Assembly: GCA_905233805.1 (NCBI GenBank)
Contig: CAJOER010000073.1
Span: 1-6,166 of the forward strand
Length of the DNA stretch: 6,166 nucleotides
Source: an uncultured Eubacterium sp.
Lineage (GTDB): Bacteria > Bacillota > Clostridia > Oscillospirales > Acutalibacteraceae
Reading direction: 5' to 3'
This document shows, piece by piece, positions 1 to 5,599 of this stretch. The stretch's first letter is position 1, and each line of letters opens with the position of its first letter. The position numbers were made by a program, and so were the translations under genes. Below the pieces are notes generated by a model. It saw only the letters and a program-made list of their open reading frames with translations, searched no databases and had not been told where the DNA came from.

Positions 1-1
1 G

Positions 2-595
2 ATTCATGAGTTGTTTGAGGAAAAGGAGCTGCATATCGCGCAGCAGGAACTTCTTCTTCTGCGCAGTCAGATTCACTCGGATTTCATTTTTGATTCACTT
101 AGCGTAATACGTTCTCTTGCCAAGACGGATAAAAAGGCCTCGGCAGCAGCGATAGATAATTTTTCCCTTTATCTGCGTGCACATATAAACGCTCTGCGTG
201 ATGATAAGCCGACGAGTCTGCAATGGGAACTTGACTGTGTTAAGGCGTATCTTGCATTAATTCAAATCAGCGGAAAAAAGCCCGTAGACCTTGTCTGCGA
301 CTTGCAGGTTACGGAATTTGAGCTGCCTGCGTTACTTCTTGAATCTGTTGCCGAATACTGTATCCGTCAGGGAAACGGTAATGACAAAACCCTTTTAATC
401 AGCACTTATGAGAATAATGAGCAGATTAAGATGAACGTTTCAATAAACTCACAGGATGAACAGCAAAAAACGGCAAAGTCGCCGGATGACAGCGCACTTT
501 CAAATGCTCGCAGCAGATTGAAAATGCAATGCGACGGAACATTACAGACGGACGGTACATCTGTTAATATTGCTATTCCAAAACAAAAAATATAA
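2..595 (+). CDS. Degenerate LytS-type sensor kinase paralogue (pseudokinase), 5' partial
   Basis: The frame is open to the window edge, so this is the C-terminal ~198 residues of a longer protein; the in-frame TTG at 11 is not credible as the true start. It aligns end to end with the cytoplasmic half of the kinase encoded at 1183-2469, from the coiled 'ELxIAQQ' helix through to the shared 'IPKQ' tail, with about 40% identity counted by hand. Every catalytic position is altered. Numbering from the TTG, the phospho-acceptor motif HPHF is HSDF (His to Asp24) and the following Asn is Asp28. The N-box Asn is Tyr116, the ATP-binding DNG motif is INS (145-147), and the GIGI glycines are Asp160 and Ala162. 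The dimerisation helix ('SLSVIRSL') is well kept and there is no stop or frameshift. I infer a non-catalytic regulatory protein; early gene decay is the alternative. Its sensor half and its promoter lie outside the window. Confidence 0.85.
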   Translation: MHELFEEKELHIAQQELLLLRSQIHSDFIFDSLSVIRSLAKTDKKASAAAIDNFSLYLRAHINALRDDKPTSLQWELDCVKAYLALIQISGKKPVDLVCDLQVTEFELPALLLESVAEYCIRQGNGNDKTLLISTYENNEQIKMNVSINSQDEQQKTAKSPDDSALSNARSRLKMQCDGTLQTDGTSVNIAIPKQKI

Positions 596-600
596 CAAAT

Positions 601-626
601 AAGCACCCTGGTCTTGCAGGGTGCTT
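601..626. terminator. Bidirectional intrinsic terminator
   Basis: A perfect 10-bp stem (AAGCACCCTG, loop GTCTTG, CAGGGTGCTT) lies between two converging genes. On the plus strand it is followed by a T-run at 629-633. On the minus strand it is followed by a U-rich stretch transcribed from about 600 down to 580. It begins 5 bases after the stop of the plus-strand kinase-like gene, and the minus-strand regulator stops 5 bases before the stem. It therefore probably ends transcription from both sides. Confidence 0.9.
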
Positions 627-631
627 GCTTT

Positions 632-1186
632 TTATCTTGTGAGAAGCGTAGGAATATCGGGAGTACGCGTGCCGCTTTCCCATCGGTAAACCGTTTGCAG
701 CGCACAGCCGAGTTTGTCTGCAAGCTGAGTTGCGGATACGCCCCGTTCTTCGCGGAAGTTATGAATCCTGAGTCCTAACTTTACTCCGCTCTGAGACATC
801 TGCGCTATGTCCTCATCTTTGATTTCGGAAACGGGATAGCGAAGGTTCTGCAGTGCGTTTTTCAACATTTCCGTGCTTACGGGTTTCATAAGAAAGGTGC
901 TCGCCTTCGTGCGATAACTGTCAAGAGCATACTGAGAATAAGAGGTAATATAGATAATATTTGTGTGCGGATATTTTGCTAAAATCTGCTCGGCAAGGTC
1001 AATGCCGTTTGTATAATCCAAATCAATATCCATAAATATTACGTCAAAGCGATGCTCGTCAACGAGCCCGAGAATTGCGCTCGGGTCGTTTGTGCCGATG
1101 CATTCCGCGTCGGGTACGATTTCGCCAAGCTCGTCAAGAATATCGTCAACTATCAGCTGATGGTCGTCTGCAACAAGAATTTTCAT
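632..1186 (-). CDS. Response regulator: receiver domain plus XRE/Cro-type HTH
   Basis: 184 residues. Residues 1-117 form a CheY-like receiver: acidic pair Asp7-Asp8, phospho-acceptor Asp53 (in FMDIDL), switch Thr81 (in YITSY) and Lys101 (in MKP). After a linker rich in charged residues (about 118-135), residues 137-184 resemble a Cro/C1-type helix-turn-helix ('LRIHNFREERGVSATQLADKLG', then 'VYRWESGTRTPDI'). That is not the LytTR domain usually found with LytS-type kinases. The protein stops at 'LLTR', about ten residues short of a usual XRE domain, so the last helix is clipped; no continuation is visible in another frame, because the terminator begins at once. Translation starts at ATG 1186-1184, which overlaps the kinase stop by four bases (ATGA), with AGAGGTGA at 1198-1191. 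It is probably phosphorylated by the upstream kinase and is the prime candidate to bind the dyads at 2541-2591. Confidence 0.88.
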   Translation of the reverse strand: MKILVADDHQLIVDDILDELGEIVPDAECIGTNDPSAILGLVDEHRFDVIFMDIDLDYTNGIDLAEQILAKYPHTNIIYITSYSQYALDSYRTKASTFLMKPVSTEMLKNALQNLRYPVSEIKDEDIAQMSQSGVKLGLRIHNFREERGVSATQLADKLGCALQTVYRWESGTRTPDIPTLLTR

Positions 1187-2469
1187 ATGCTCACCTCTGC
1201 TTGTTTCGGGATTGTAATGGTTACAATCATTCCGCCGTCGGTTTGTTTAGTTTCAAGCGTTCCGCCGCACTGTATCGCAAGGCGCTGACGCGTGTTAGAA
1301 ATACCGATACCGGTGCTTTTCAGTTGTTTATTATGTTCGGGATTGCCCGTGCCGTTATCGGCAACGCAAATACTTACGGAATTGTCGCTTTCCTGTGTGG
1401 AAATGACGATAACTCCGTTTTCCTTTCCCGTGCCGTATTTTACTGCGTTTTCAACAATGGGTTCTAATGAAAGAGGGGGAAGAGTGAAATCCGTTACTTT
1501 AAGGTCATACTGCACGTCAATCTGACGTGAACGGTCTGCCTGAACAAGTGAAAGATACGCGTTTACATGGCGCATCTCATTGTCAAAATCGATAAGCTCG
1601 TCAGTCTGAATTGCACGAATATGTACTTTAAGATAATCGGAAAAAGCGTCAATACACTGCACAGCTCTTTGAGTATCTCTTTTTACTAAAGAACGGATAA
1701 TGCTCAGTACGTTGATAATAAAATGCGGATGCATCTGGGTACGTAGAAGCGATATCTTTTGTTGTGCGATAGTCAACTCTTTCAGCATAATGGATTCGTT
1801 GATTTCGTGCTGATAAACAACCGAAAGATAGAAATAGTATTCAATCATTCCGAGTGCAAGAATTGCGTTGGTATATTCTCTTAATACGCCGATGCCCTCC
1901 AGAACGGTTACCATAATGAACTGAAGAACGATTACAAGCACGATAACGCTTCTTTTCAGTTCGTCCCATTTGAAATAAATGATGGAAAACATCATTAGTA
2001 AGAAAAGGTAGAATATTTCGGTATAATATACTGTCATACCTATAACGCTTCTGTGCCAGATGCTTGACTTGTCAACAAGCTGAGCCGCAGTTTCGCCGAA
2101 GCACGCTAAGATGTAAACTACGGCATTAACAATGGCGGGTATAGCAAAAAGGGGAAGGCGCTTTTTGTCCGGAATAACGATGAAAGATAAAATCATTATT
2201 ACAAGCGGGCGCAGAATAAAACCAAGCGCTGTCATAATAATCAGAAGTTTGTGTTGTCTGTCAGGAGCGTTTGAAAATATTGCGTTTTCTTCAAGGTTAA
2301 AGATTACCGTGTCAACAATAATTATCAAAAACAGAGTGATGATTCCCACGGCAAAATAATTGGTAGCAGGAACGGCGAGCCGCTTGTTGACTATTACTGT
2401 TAATGAAAAAGAAAGTAAAATCATAACAGCAATATAATTATGCGTTAAAAAACTGAGCAGTACCGCCAT
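1183..2469 (-). CDS. LytS-type membrane sensor histidine kinase
   Basis: 428 residues. The N-terminal half is hydrophobic, with about six to seven membrane spans (roughly 5-27, 38-58, 75-98, 107-125, 147-166, 172-190, 200-218), and is the likely signal-sensing part. A short helix (222-245) leads into a His_kinase domain of the LytS/YehU class. The phospho-acceptor is His249 in HPHF, followed by Asn253. The HATPase part has the N-box (Glu340, Asn341 in VENAVKYG), Asp371-Asn372-Gly373 (DNGTG) and the GIGI loop at 387-390, so it looks fully active. The start ATG at 2469-2467 follows a GGGGTGAG ribosome site. It is the first gene of a two-gene operon with the regulator and has its own strong promoter at 2512-2540. 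The signal it senses cannot be read from sequence. Its paralogue at 2-595 has lost the same catalytic residues. Confidence 0.92.
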   Translation of the reverse strand: MAVLLSFLTHNYIAVMILLSFSLTVIVNKRLAVPATNYFAVGIITLFLIIIVDTVIFNLEENAIFSNAPDRQHKLLIIMTALGFILRPLVIMILSFIVIPDKKRLPLFAIPAIVNAVVYILACFGETAAQLVDKSSIWHRSVIGMTVYYTEIFYLFLLMMFSIIYFKWDELKRSVIVLVIVLQFIMVTVLEGIGVLREYTNAILALGMIEYYFYLSVVYQHEINESIMLKELTIAQQKISLLRTQMHPHFIINVLSIIRSLVKRDTQRAVQCIDAFSDYLKVHIRAIQTDELIDFDNEMRHVNAYLSLVQADRSRQIDVQYDLKVTDFTLPPLSLEPIVENAVKYGTGKENGVIVISTQESDNSVSICVADNGTGNPEHNKQLKSTGIGISNTRQRLAIQCGGTLETKQTDGGMIVTITIPKQAEVSI

Positions 2470-2511
2470 ATTCTCACCCCCCTGTTTTGCTTAATTATCG
2501 TGATTGTTTTC

Positions 2512-2540
2512 ATTATAACACGCTTTTATTCGTTTGTCAC
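2512..2540 (-). promoter_or_regulatory. Sigma-A-type promoter for the kinase-regulator operon
   Basis: Read on the minus strand, the -35 box GTGACA (2540-2535) is followed by a 17-bp spacer and a perfect -10 box TATAAT (2517-2512). The spacer ends in TGT, giving an extended -10. The predicted start of transcription is near 2505, which leaves a leader of about 36 bases before the kinase ATG. The -35 box abuts the dyad at 2541-2555. Confidence 0.8.
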
Positions 2541-2555
2541 TCACCGATATGGTTA
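2541..2555. promoter_or_regulatory. Dyad operator-like site, kinase side
   Basis: TCACC-GATAT-GGTTA matches the dyad TNACCNNNNNGGTNA. It lies directly next to the -35 box of the minus-strand promoter. Its reverse complement matches the site at 2577-2591, and the match continues into the -35 box: 17 of 21 positions agree between 2555-2535 (minus) and 2577-2597 (plus). The position just upstream of -35 would suit an activator touching RNA polymerase or a repressor blocking it. The binding protein is unproven; the adjacent XRE-type response regulator is the best candidate. Confidence 0.65.
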
Positions 2556-2576
2556 TTATATAAAATAAATTATTTT

Positions 2577-2591
2577 TAACCAACGCGGTGA
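2577..2591. promoter_or_regulatory. Dyad operator-like site, membrane-protein operon side
   Basis: TAACC-AACGC-GGTGA is the mirror copy of the site at 2541-2555, with centres 36 bp apart. It abuts the -35 box of the plus-strand promoter in the same geometry. The 21 bases between the two sites (2556-2576) are entirely A/T, which may act as a flexible or UP-element-like core. I found no third copy of the TNACC-N5-GGTNA pattern when reading the rest of the window by eye. Confidence 0.65.
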
Positions 2592-2620
2592 ATGACATAT
2601 TATTTATACTATGCTAAAAT
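2592..2620 (+). promoter_or_regulatory. Sigma-A-type promoter for the rightward surface-protein operon
   Basis: The -35 box ATGACA (2592-2597), a 17-bp spacer and the -10 box TAAAAT (2615-2620), with an extended -10 TGC just before it, form a near-consensus promoter. The predicted start is near 2627, giving a leader of about 48 bases. Spacing, extended -10 and upstream dyad match the opposing promoter base for base in layout. Confidence 0.78.
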
Positions 2621-2658
2621 AAAAGTGGAAACTCTTAGATTTTATTAACGACGGAAAA

Positions 2659-2666
2659 AGGAGGAG
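2659..2666 (+). promoter_or_regulatory. Ribosome binding site that fixes the start at ATG 2675
   Basis: AGGAGGAG ends 8 bases before ATG 2675. An in-frame TTG at 2669 lies only 2 bases from this site, too close to be used, so the ATG is preferred. Confidence 0.85.
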
Positions 2667-2674
2667 TTTTGTAT

Positions 2675-3334
2675 ATGTATTTGTTATTATCAACCATCTT
2701 AACCGTTTGTGCTGCCATCGGCTTCGGTTACGGACTTTTCCGCTTTTTCAGAGATGACGAAGCGCTGTATATCCGTATGATTGTATTCGCCGTTGGCTGT
2801 GCTATGCTCGGACGGTTATTTGAAACGCTACTTTTACTTGTAAGCGGTCAAATCAAAAGCGGGTTCCATGTAGGAATGCTCGGCGTTGCAGGAAGCTTTC
2901 TGTTTTTGTTCAGCGCTAATTTCGGACAAATGGACTCTATCGTTGACGACGGCTCAAAGCAGTTCAGAAAAACAAGAATAATTGCTTTTGCTGCTCCGAT
3001 TGTTATATGTGCGATGTGGGTAATTATTTTTGTTTCAAAGGGTTTATCACAAACTACGGTTGCCTACGGCGTTGAAGCCGTGCTTATTGCAATGGCGGCG
3101 TATTACCACCTTAAGCATTTGATTATTAAGGACGTTGACTTCGGACTTATCAAGGCAATACGTCAATACAACTGTCTTGCGCTTATTTATGCAATTGTTT
3201 GTATGGCAGAGATGATGGTAAAAAGCTTTAATCTTTCGTCGGCGTTTATCATAATTGTTTATATTATTCAATGCGGCATAATGCTTGCATTCGTTCCGGT
3301 ACTTGAAAGGGGTGTGAAAAGATGGACAATTTAA
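2675..3334 (+). CDS. Seven-pass membrane protein of unknown function
   Basis: 219 residues, not recognised as a named family. Seven hydrophobic segments are visible (about 2-22, 33-55, 64-83, 101-121, 128-147, 166-184, 188-209). Positive charge is concentrated in the loops after spans 1, 3 and 5 and in the C-terminal tail (ERGVKRWTI), which predicts an outside N-terminus and an inside C-terminus. There is no obvious catalytic motif. In length and span number it resembles the membrane half of the kinase at 1183-2469, but I see no clear residue-level match. It is the first gene of the rightward operon, and its 3' end overlaps the protease gene by 13 bases, so the two are probably translationally coupled and may work together. 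Roles as a sensor, protease partner or transporter component all remain open. Confidence 0.85.
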   Translation: MYLLLSTILTVCAAIGFGYGLFRFFRDDEALYIRMIVFAVGCAMLGRLFETLLLLVSGQIKSGFHVGMLGVAGSFLFLFSANFGQMDSIVDDGSKQFRKTRIIAFAAPIVICAMWVIIFVSKGLSQTTVAYGVEAVLIAMAAYYHLKHLIIKDVDFGLIKAIRQYNCLALIYAIVCMAEMMVKSFNLSSAFIIIVYIIQCGIMLAFVPVLERGVKRWTI

Positions 3335-3954
3335 GTTATATTGCTTTTATTTGCCTGACCGTATCTATCGGTCTTATGCTTCCTTTGATGGAAAAGAAAA
3401 CGCGCCGCGTTATGAGCTTTGTGCTTGTCGGCATTTTTGCATGTCTTTTCATTTCGGAGTTTAACGGAATATTGCTACGTCATTTTAATAACGATTCGTT
3501 TTATGTTACAACAACTATTACACCCATTACGGAAGAAATCGTAAAGGCGCTTCCGATTCTGTATTTTGCCATTGTGATTTCGGATGACCGACGTACTCTG
3601 ATATCAAATGCCTATGCGGTAGGCGTTGGTTTTGCAGTACTCGAAAATATGGTTATTCTAACGCAGAATATTGAGAACGTAACTGTTCTATGGGCGCTTG
3701 TAAGGGGCTTCGGTTCCGGTCTTGTACACGGCATTTGCACCGTTATGGTTGGCTTTGGTATATCGTATATCAAAAAGCGACGTAAGCTGTTCTATTGCGG
3801 AACGTTTGCGCTTCTTTCCGCAGCGGTTATTTACCATGCAATTTACAATGTTCTTGTTCAGTCAGACTATCAATATGCGGGAGTTCTCCTTCCGATTATA
3901 ACCTATATTCCCGTTGTGCTTCTTACAAGGAGCAAAATGAAGAATAACGCTTAA
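3322..3954 (+). CDS. PrsW-family intramembrane metalloprotease
   Basis: 210 residues with several membrane spans. The family's motifs appear in the expected order. EExxK is Glu71-Glu72...Lys75 (ITEEIVKALP). FxxxEN is Phe104...Glu108-Asn109 (GVGFAVLEN). The third-motif His136 lies in a G-rich helix (VHGICTVMVGFG). A final His172 with Asn176 sits in YHAIYN, where the Bacillus protein has HGIYD. These are the presumed metal-binding and catalytic residues. Characterised PrsW proteins make the first cut in membrane-bound anti-sigma factors such as RsiW during envelope stress. No anti-sigma or sigma gene is visible here, so the substrate is unknown; the membrane-anchored protein encoded next is one candidate. 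GGGGTG upstream supports ATG 3322, which lies inside the end of the previous gene. The gene symbol is left blank because orthology to prsW is not established. Confidence 0.85.
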   Translation: MDNLSYIAFICLTVSIGLMLPLMEKKTRRVMSFVLVGIFACLFISEFNGILLRHFNNDSFYVTTTITPITEEIVKALPILYFAIVISDDRRTLISNAYAVGVGFAVLENMVILTQNIENVTVLWALVRGFGSGLVHGICTVMVGFGISYIKKRRKLFYCGTFALLSAAVIYHAIYNVLVQSDYQYAGVLLPIITYIPVVLLTRSKMKNNA

Positions 3955-3974
3955 ACCCTGAAAGGTATACTTCT

Positions 3975-5594
3975 ATGAACACTAAGATTTTAACGCGGCG
4001 TATACCGTCACTTCTTATAGCTGCAGTGTTTGCTGTAATAATGCTTTTGCCATGCGCATCCGCTTTTGCGGCTAACACGCAGTTTATTACCGATATTAAA
4101 CTCGCTGCAGGTGCAGACGCGGTCGATAAGCTTGAGGCAGACGGCTATTCCGTTATGCTGACCGGGCTTAATATGACCTCTGAACCCTCAAAGCAGATTT
4201 ATCTGGGCTATAAGATGAATGCCGGCAAGCCGATTACAAATATAATAATTTCAAACGGCGGCGATTCCGTTAAGGATAATAACGGAATTTCCTATGACCG
4301 CGCAAGTGACGTTGACGTTGACGCGGGTATCGGCAGCGCGGGCTGCGTATACATAACTCGCGACGCTAAAGCGGGAAGTCCCCTTGTAGGACTTGACGTT
4401 CTTCGCAGCAAGAAGGAACCGCTGTATCCTATCACTAACGACGGCGCGGAAATCGTGCGTACTGCAAAAGGTGCACCTGCCGACCTTGAAAAATCAAGCA
4501 AAAAAGCAGTGATTTATCTTGCCCAGATTCGTGACGGTATCGTACGCCCTTATATCAGCGAAATCGGTATTGTTTCTGATAAGGATAAGTGGAACGCCGT
4601 TTATACCGCCTGCGAGCGCGGTTACAATTATTTTGTTGAGGGCGATATTGATAAATCAGATGAAACCTATACAATTCTCGTTTATAAGCGTACTGCTGAT
4701 GTAAAAGACGCTGTAACTAATATTACTGCAGTTTCTCAAAAAGCAGTAGACGCTATGGTAAAGGTGCAGTCTGCCGACGCTAAACTCAACGGCAACGCTA
4801 TCAGTATTTCGGGCGTGGAATACGTCAGAGTTTCTGGCAAGCCGATTGCGGCAAAGCAGCCCTATTATCTGTACCAGACGAAGAATGCAGCGGCAGGAAA
4901 CCCCGTTTCAATGCTTTATGCAGAGAAGCTTGAAACTGAGCAGAATTCACTTTTCGGAACTTGGGTTGACGGATATTTCTCATCTGTGGGAAAAACATCG
5001 TCGTATATGTTCAGCGCAAATGAGGACCTTTACGCTTCCCTTCGTGAGGACCTTACCGTTATGACAATGCTCCCGGTACGTTTGCTTGAAAAGACTCCCG
5101 CTGCAGAGAGGGATGAATCTGAAACCACTACGGAAAAAGTTACAGAAACTACAACTGAGGCAACTACCGAGGAAACCACAGAGGTTACAACCGAAGTGGA
5201 GGAGCCAAGCGGAGACGACACCGACTCGGAGGACGCTTCCGAAGAATCTACTGAAGAAACGACAACCGAAAAGGTTACCGAAACAACAACTGAAAAAGAA
5301 ACAACAACCGAAGCAACAACCGAGACGGAAGAAAACAAGGTAGTAAAAATCGTAATGCTCACTCCGCGCGACGGCTTACCCGAAAGTGCGGCGGAAATTA
5401 TGGGACTCAGCGACAGTCACTTAGAGACACCCGTAGTTGAGCGTACCGAGCGTTCCGACCGCACAAATAAATTAGGCGCTTCCGTTTTCGGAAAGCATGG
5501 CGGCGCTGCTCTTGTATTAGGCTGTGTTGCCGTTGTCGGTGCGGGCGTTGCTACGGTAATTATCCGTAAAAAGAAATCAAATGAAGCGAGGTGA
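3975..5594 (+). CDS. Exported, C-terminally membrane-anchored surface protein with MABP-like repeats and a Thr/Glu stalk
   Basis: 539 residues. There is a signal peptide with a basic start, a hydrophobic core at 11-27 and cleavage probably near 30-33. The ectodomain contains recurring units of the form 'YLxYK...AGxPITNI' near 75-90, 124-140, 179-197, 233-250 and 297-314. Residues 36-200 and 204-372 appear to be two copies of one three-unit domain: 'DAV...GYSV...PITNI' aligns with 'NAV...GYNY...AVTNI', and 'NGISYDRAS' with 'SGVEYVRVS'. This resembles MABP-type beta-prism repeats. A Thr/Glu-rich low-complexity stalk spans about 381-454. A single span (508-530) followed by RKKK gives an N-out, C-in anchor. 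No LPxTG motif is present, so sortase attachment is unlikely. It lies 20 bases after the protease gene with a modest AAAGG ribosome site. The function is unknown; surface binding or sensing is inferred. Confidence 0.85.
   Translation: MNTKILTRRIPSLLIAAVFAVIMLLPCASAFAANTQFITDIKLAAGADAVDKLEADGYSVMLTGLNMTSEPSKQIYLGYKMNAGKPITNIIISNGGDSVKDNNGISYDRASDVDVDAGIGSAGCVYITRDAKAGSPLVGLDVLRSKKEPLYPITNDGAEIVRTAKGAPADLEKSSKKAVIYLAQIRDGIVRPYISEIGIVSDKDKWNAVYTACERGYNYFVEGDIDKSDETYTILVYKRTADVKDAVTNITAVSQKAVDAMVKVQSADAKLNGNAISISGVEYVRVSGKPIAAKQPYYLYQTKNAAAGNPVSMLYAEKLETEQNSLFGTWVDGYFSSVGKTSSYMFSANEDLYASLREDLTVMTMLPVRLLEKTPAAERDESETTTEKVTETTTEATTEETTEVTTEVEEPSGDDTDSEDASEESTEETTTEKVTETTTEKETTTEATTETEENKVVKIVMLTPRDGLPESAAEIMGLSDSHLETPVVERTERSDRTNKLGASVFGKHGGAALVLGCVAVVGAGVATVIIRKKKSNEAR
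5115..5333 (+). repeat. Thr/Glu-rich low-complexity stalk with a repeated 13-residue unit
   Basis: The coding sequence here is built from Thr and Glu codons. The unit ETTTEKVTETTTE occurs twice, at 5121-5159 and 5256-5294, identical in protein but different at 7 of 39 bases, all in third codon positions. Between and after the copies lie looser TTE repeats and an acidic stretch (GDDTDSEDASEES). It probably forms an extended spacer that holds the ectodomain away from the membrane. Confidence 0.85.
5588..5594 (+). promoter_or_regulatory. Ribosome binding site supporting a TTG start at 5600
   Basis: GAGGTGA overlaps the last codons of the preceding gene and ends 5 bases before TTG 5600. The first in-frame ATG (5639) falls inside the hydrophobic core of the signal peptide, so the TTG with its basic residues is the better start. 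Confidence 0.75.
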
Positions 5595-5599
5595 ACGGC

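Noticed and set aside
11..13. TTG at position 11 as the start of the first gene
   Set aside because: The frame is open upstream to the window edge, and the preceding codons (I-H-E) also align with the paralogue (I-N-E), so the gene begins before the window.
406..723. A 105-codon open frame on the minus strand crossing the terminator
   Set aside because: It runs through a perfect terminator hairpin and lies antisense to the kinase-like gene. I also read it as a possible frameshifted continuation of the regulator's clipped HTH, but its residues do not resemble the missing XRE helix.
1052..1525. Several plus-strand open frames opposite the regulator and kinase
   Set aside because: They lie antisense to genes with clear domain motifs, have no ribosome sites and show no recognisable protein features.
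2536..2596. The long inverted repeat read as a terminator or RNA hairpin
   Set aside because: The arms are 21 bases apart, imperfect, and lie upstream of both predicted transcription starts, so the repeat would not be transcribed from either promoter. The operator reading explains both its symmetry and its position.
5030..5362. A 110-codon open frame on the minus strand, rich in Ser and Val
   Set aside because: It is the antisense image of the Thr/Glu codon repeats, which lack stops in that frame. It has no ribosome site and no plausible protein character.
5460..5594. Possible sortase (LPxTG) sorting signal at the C-terminus of the surface protein
   Set aside because: The hydrophobic segment and basic tail are present but no LPxTG-like motif precedes them, so a simple membrane anchor is the better reading.
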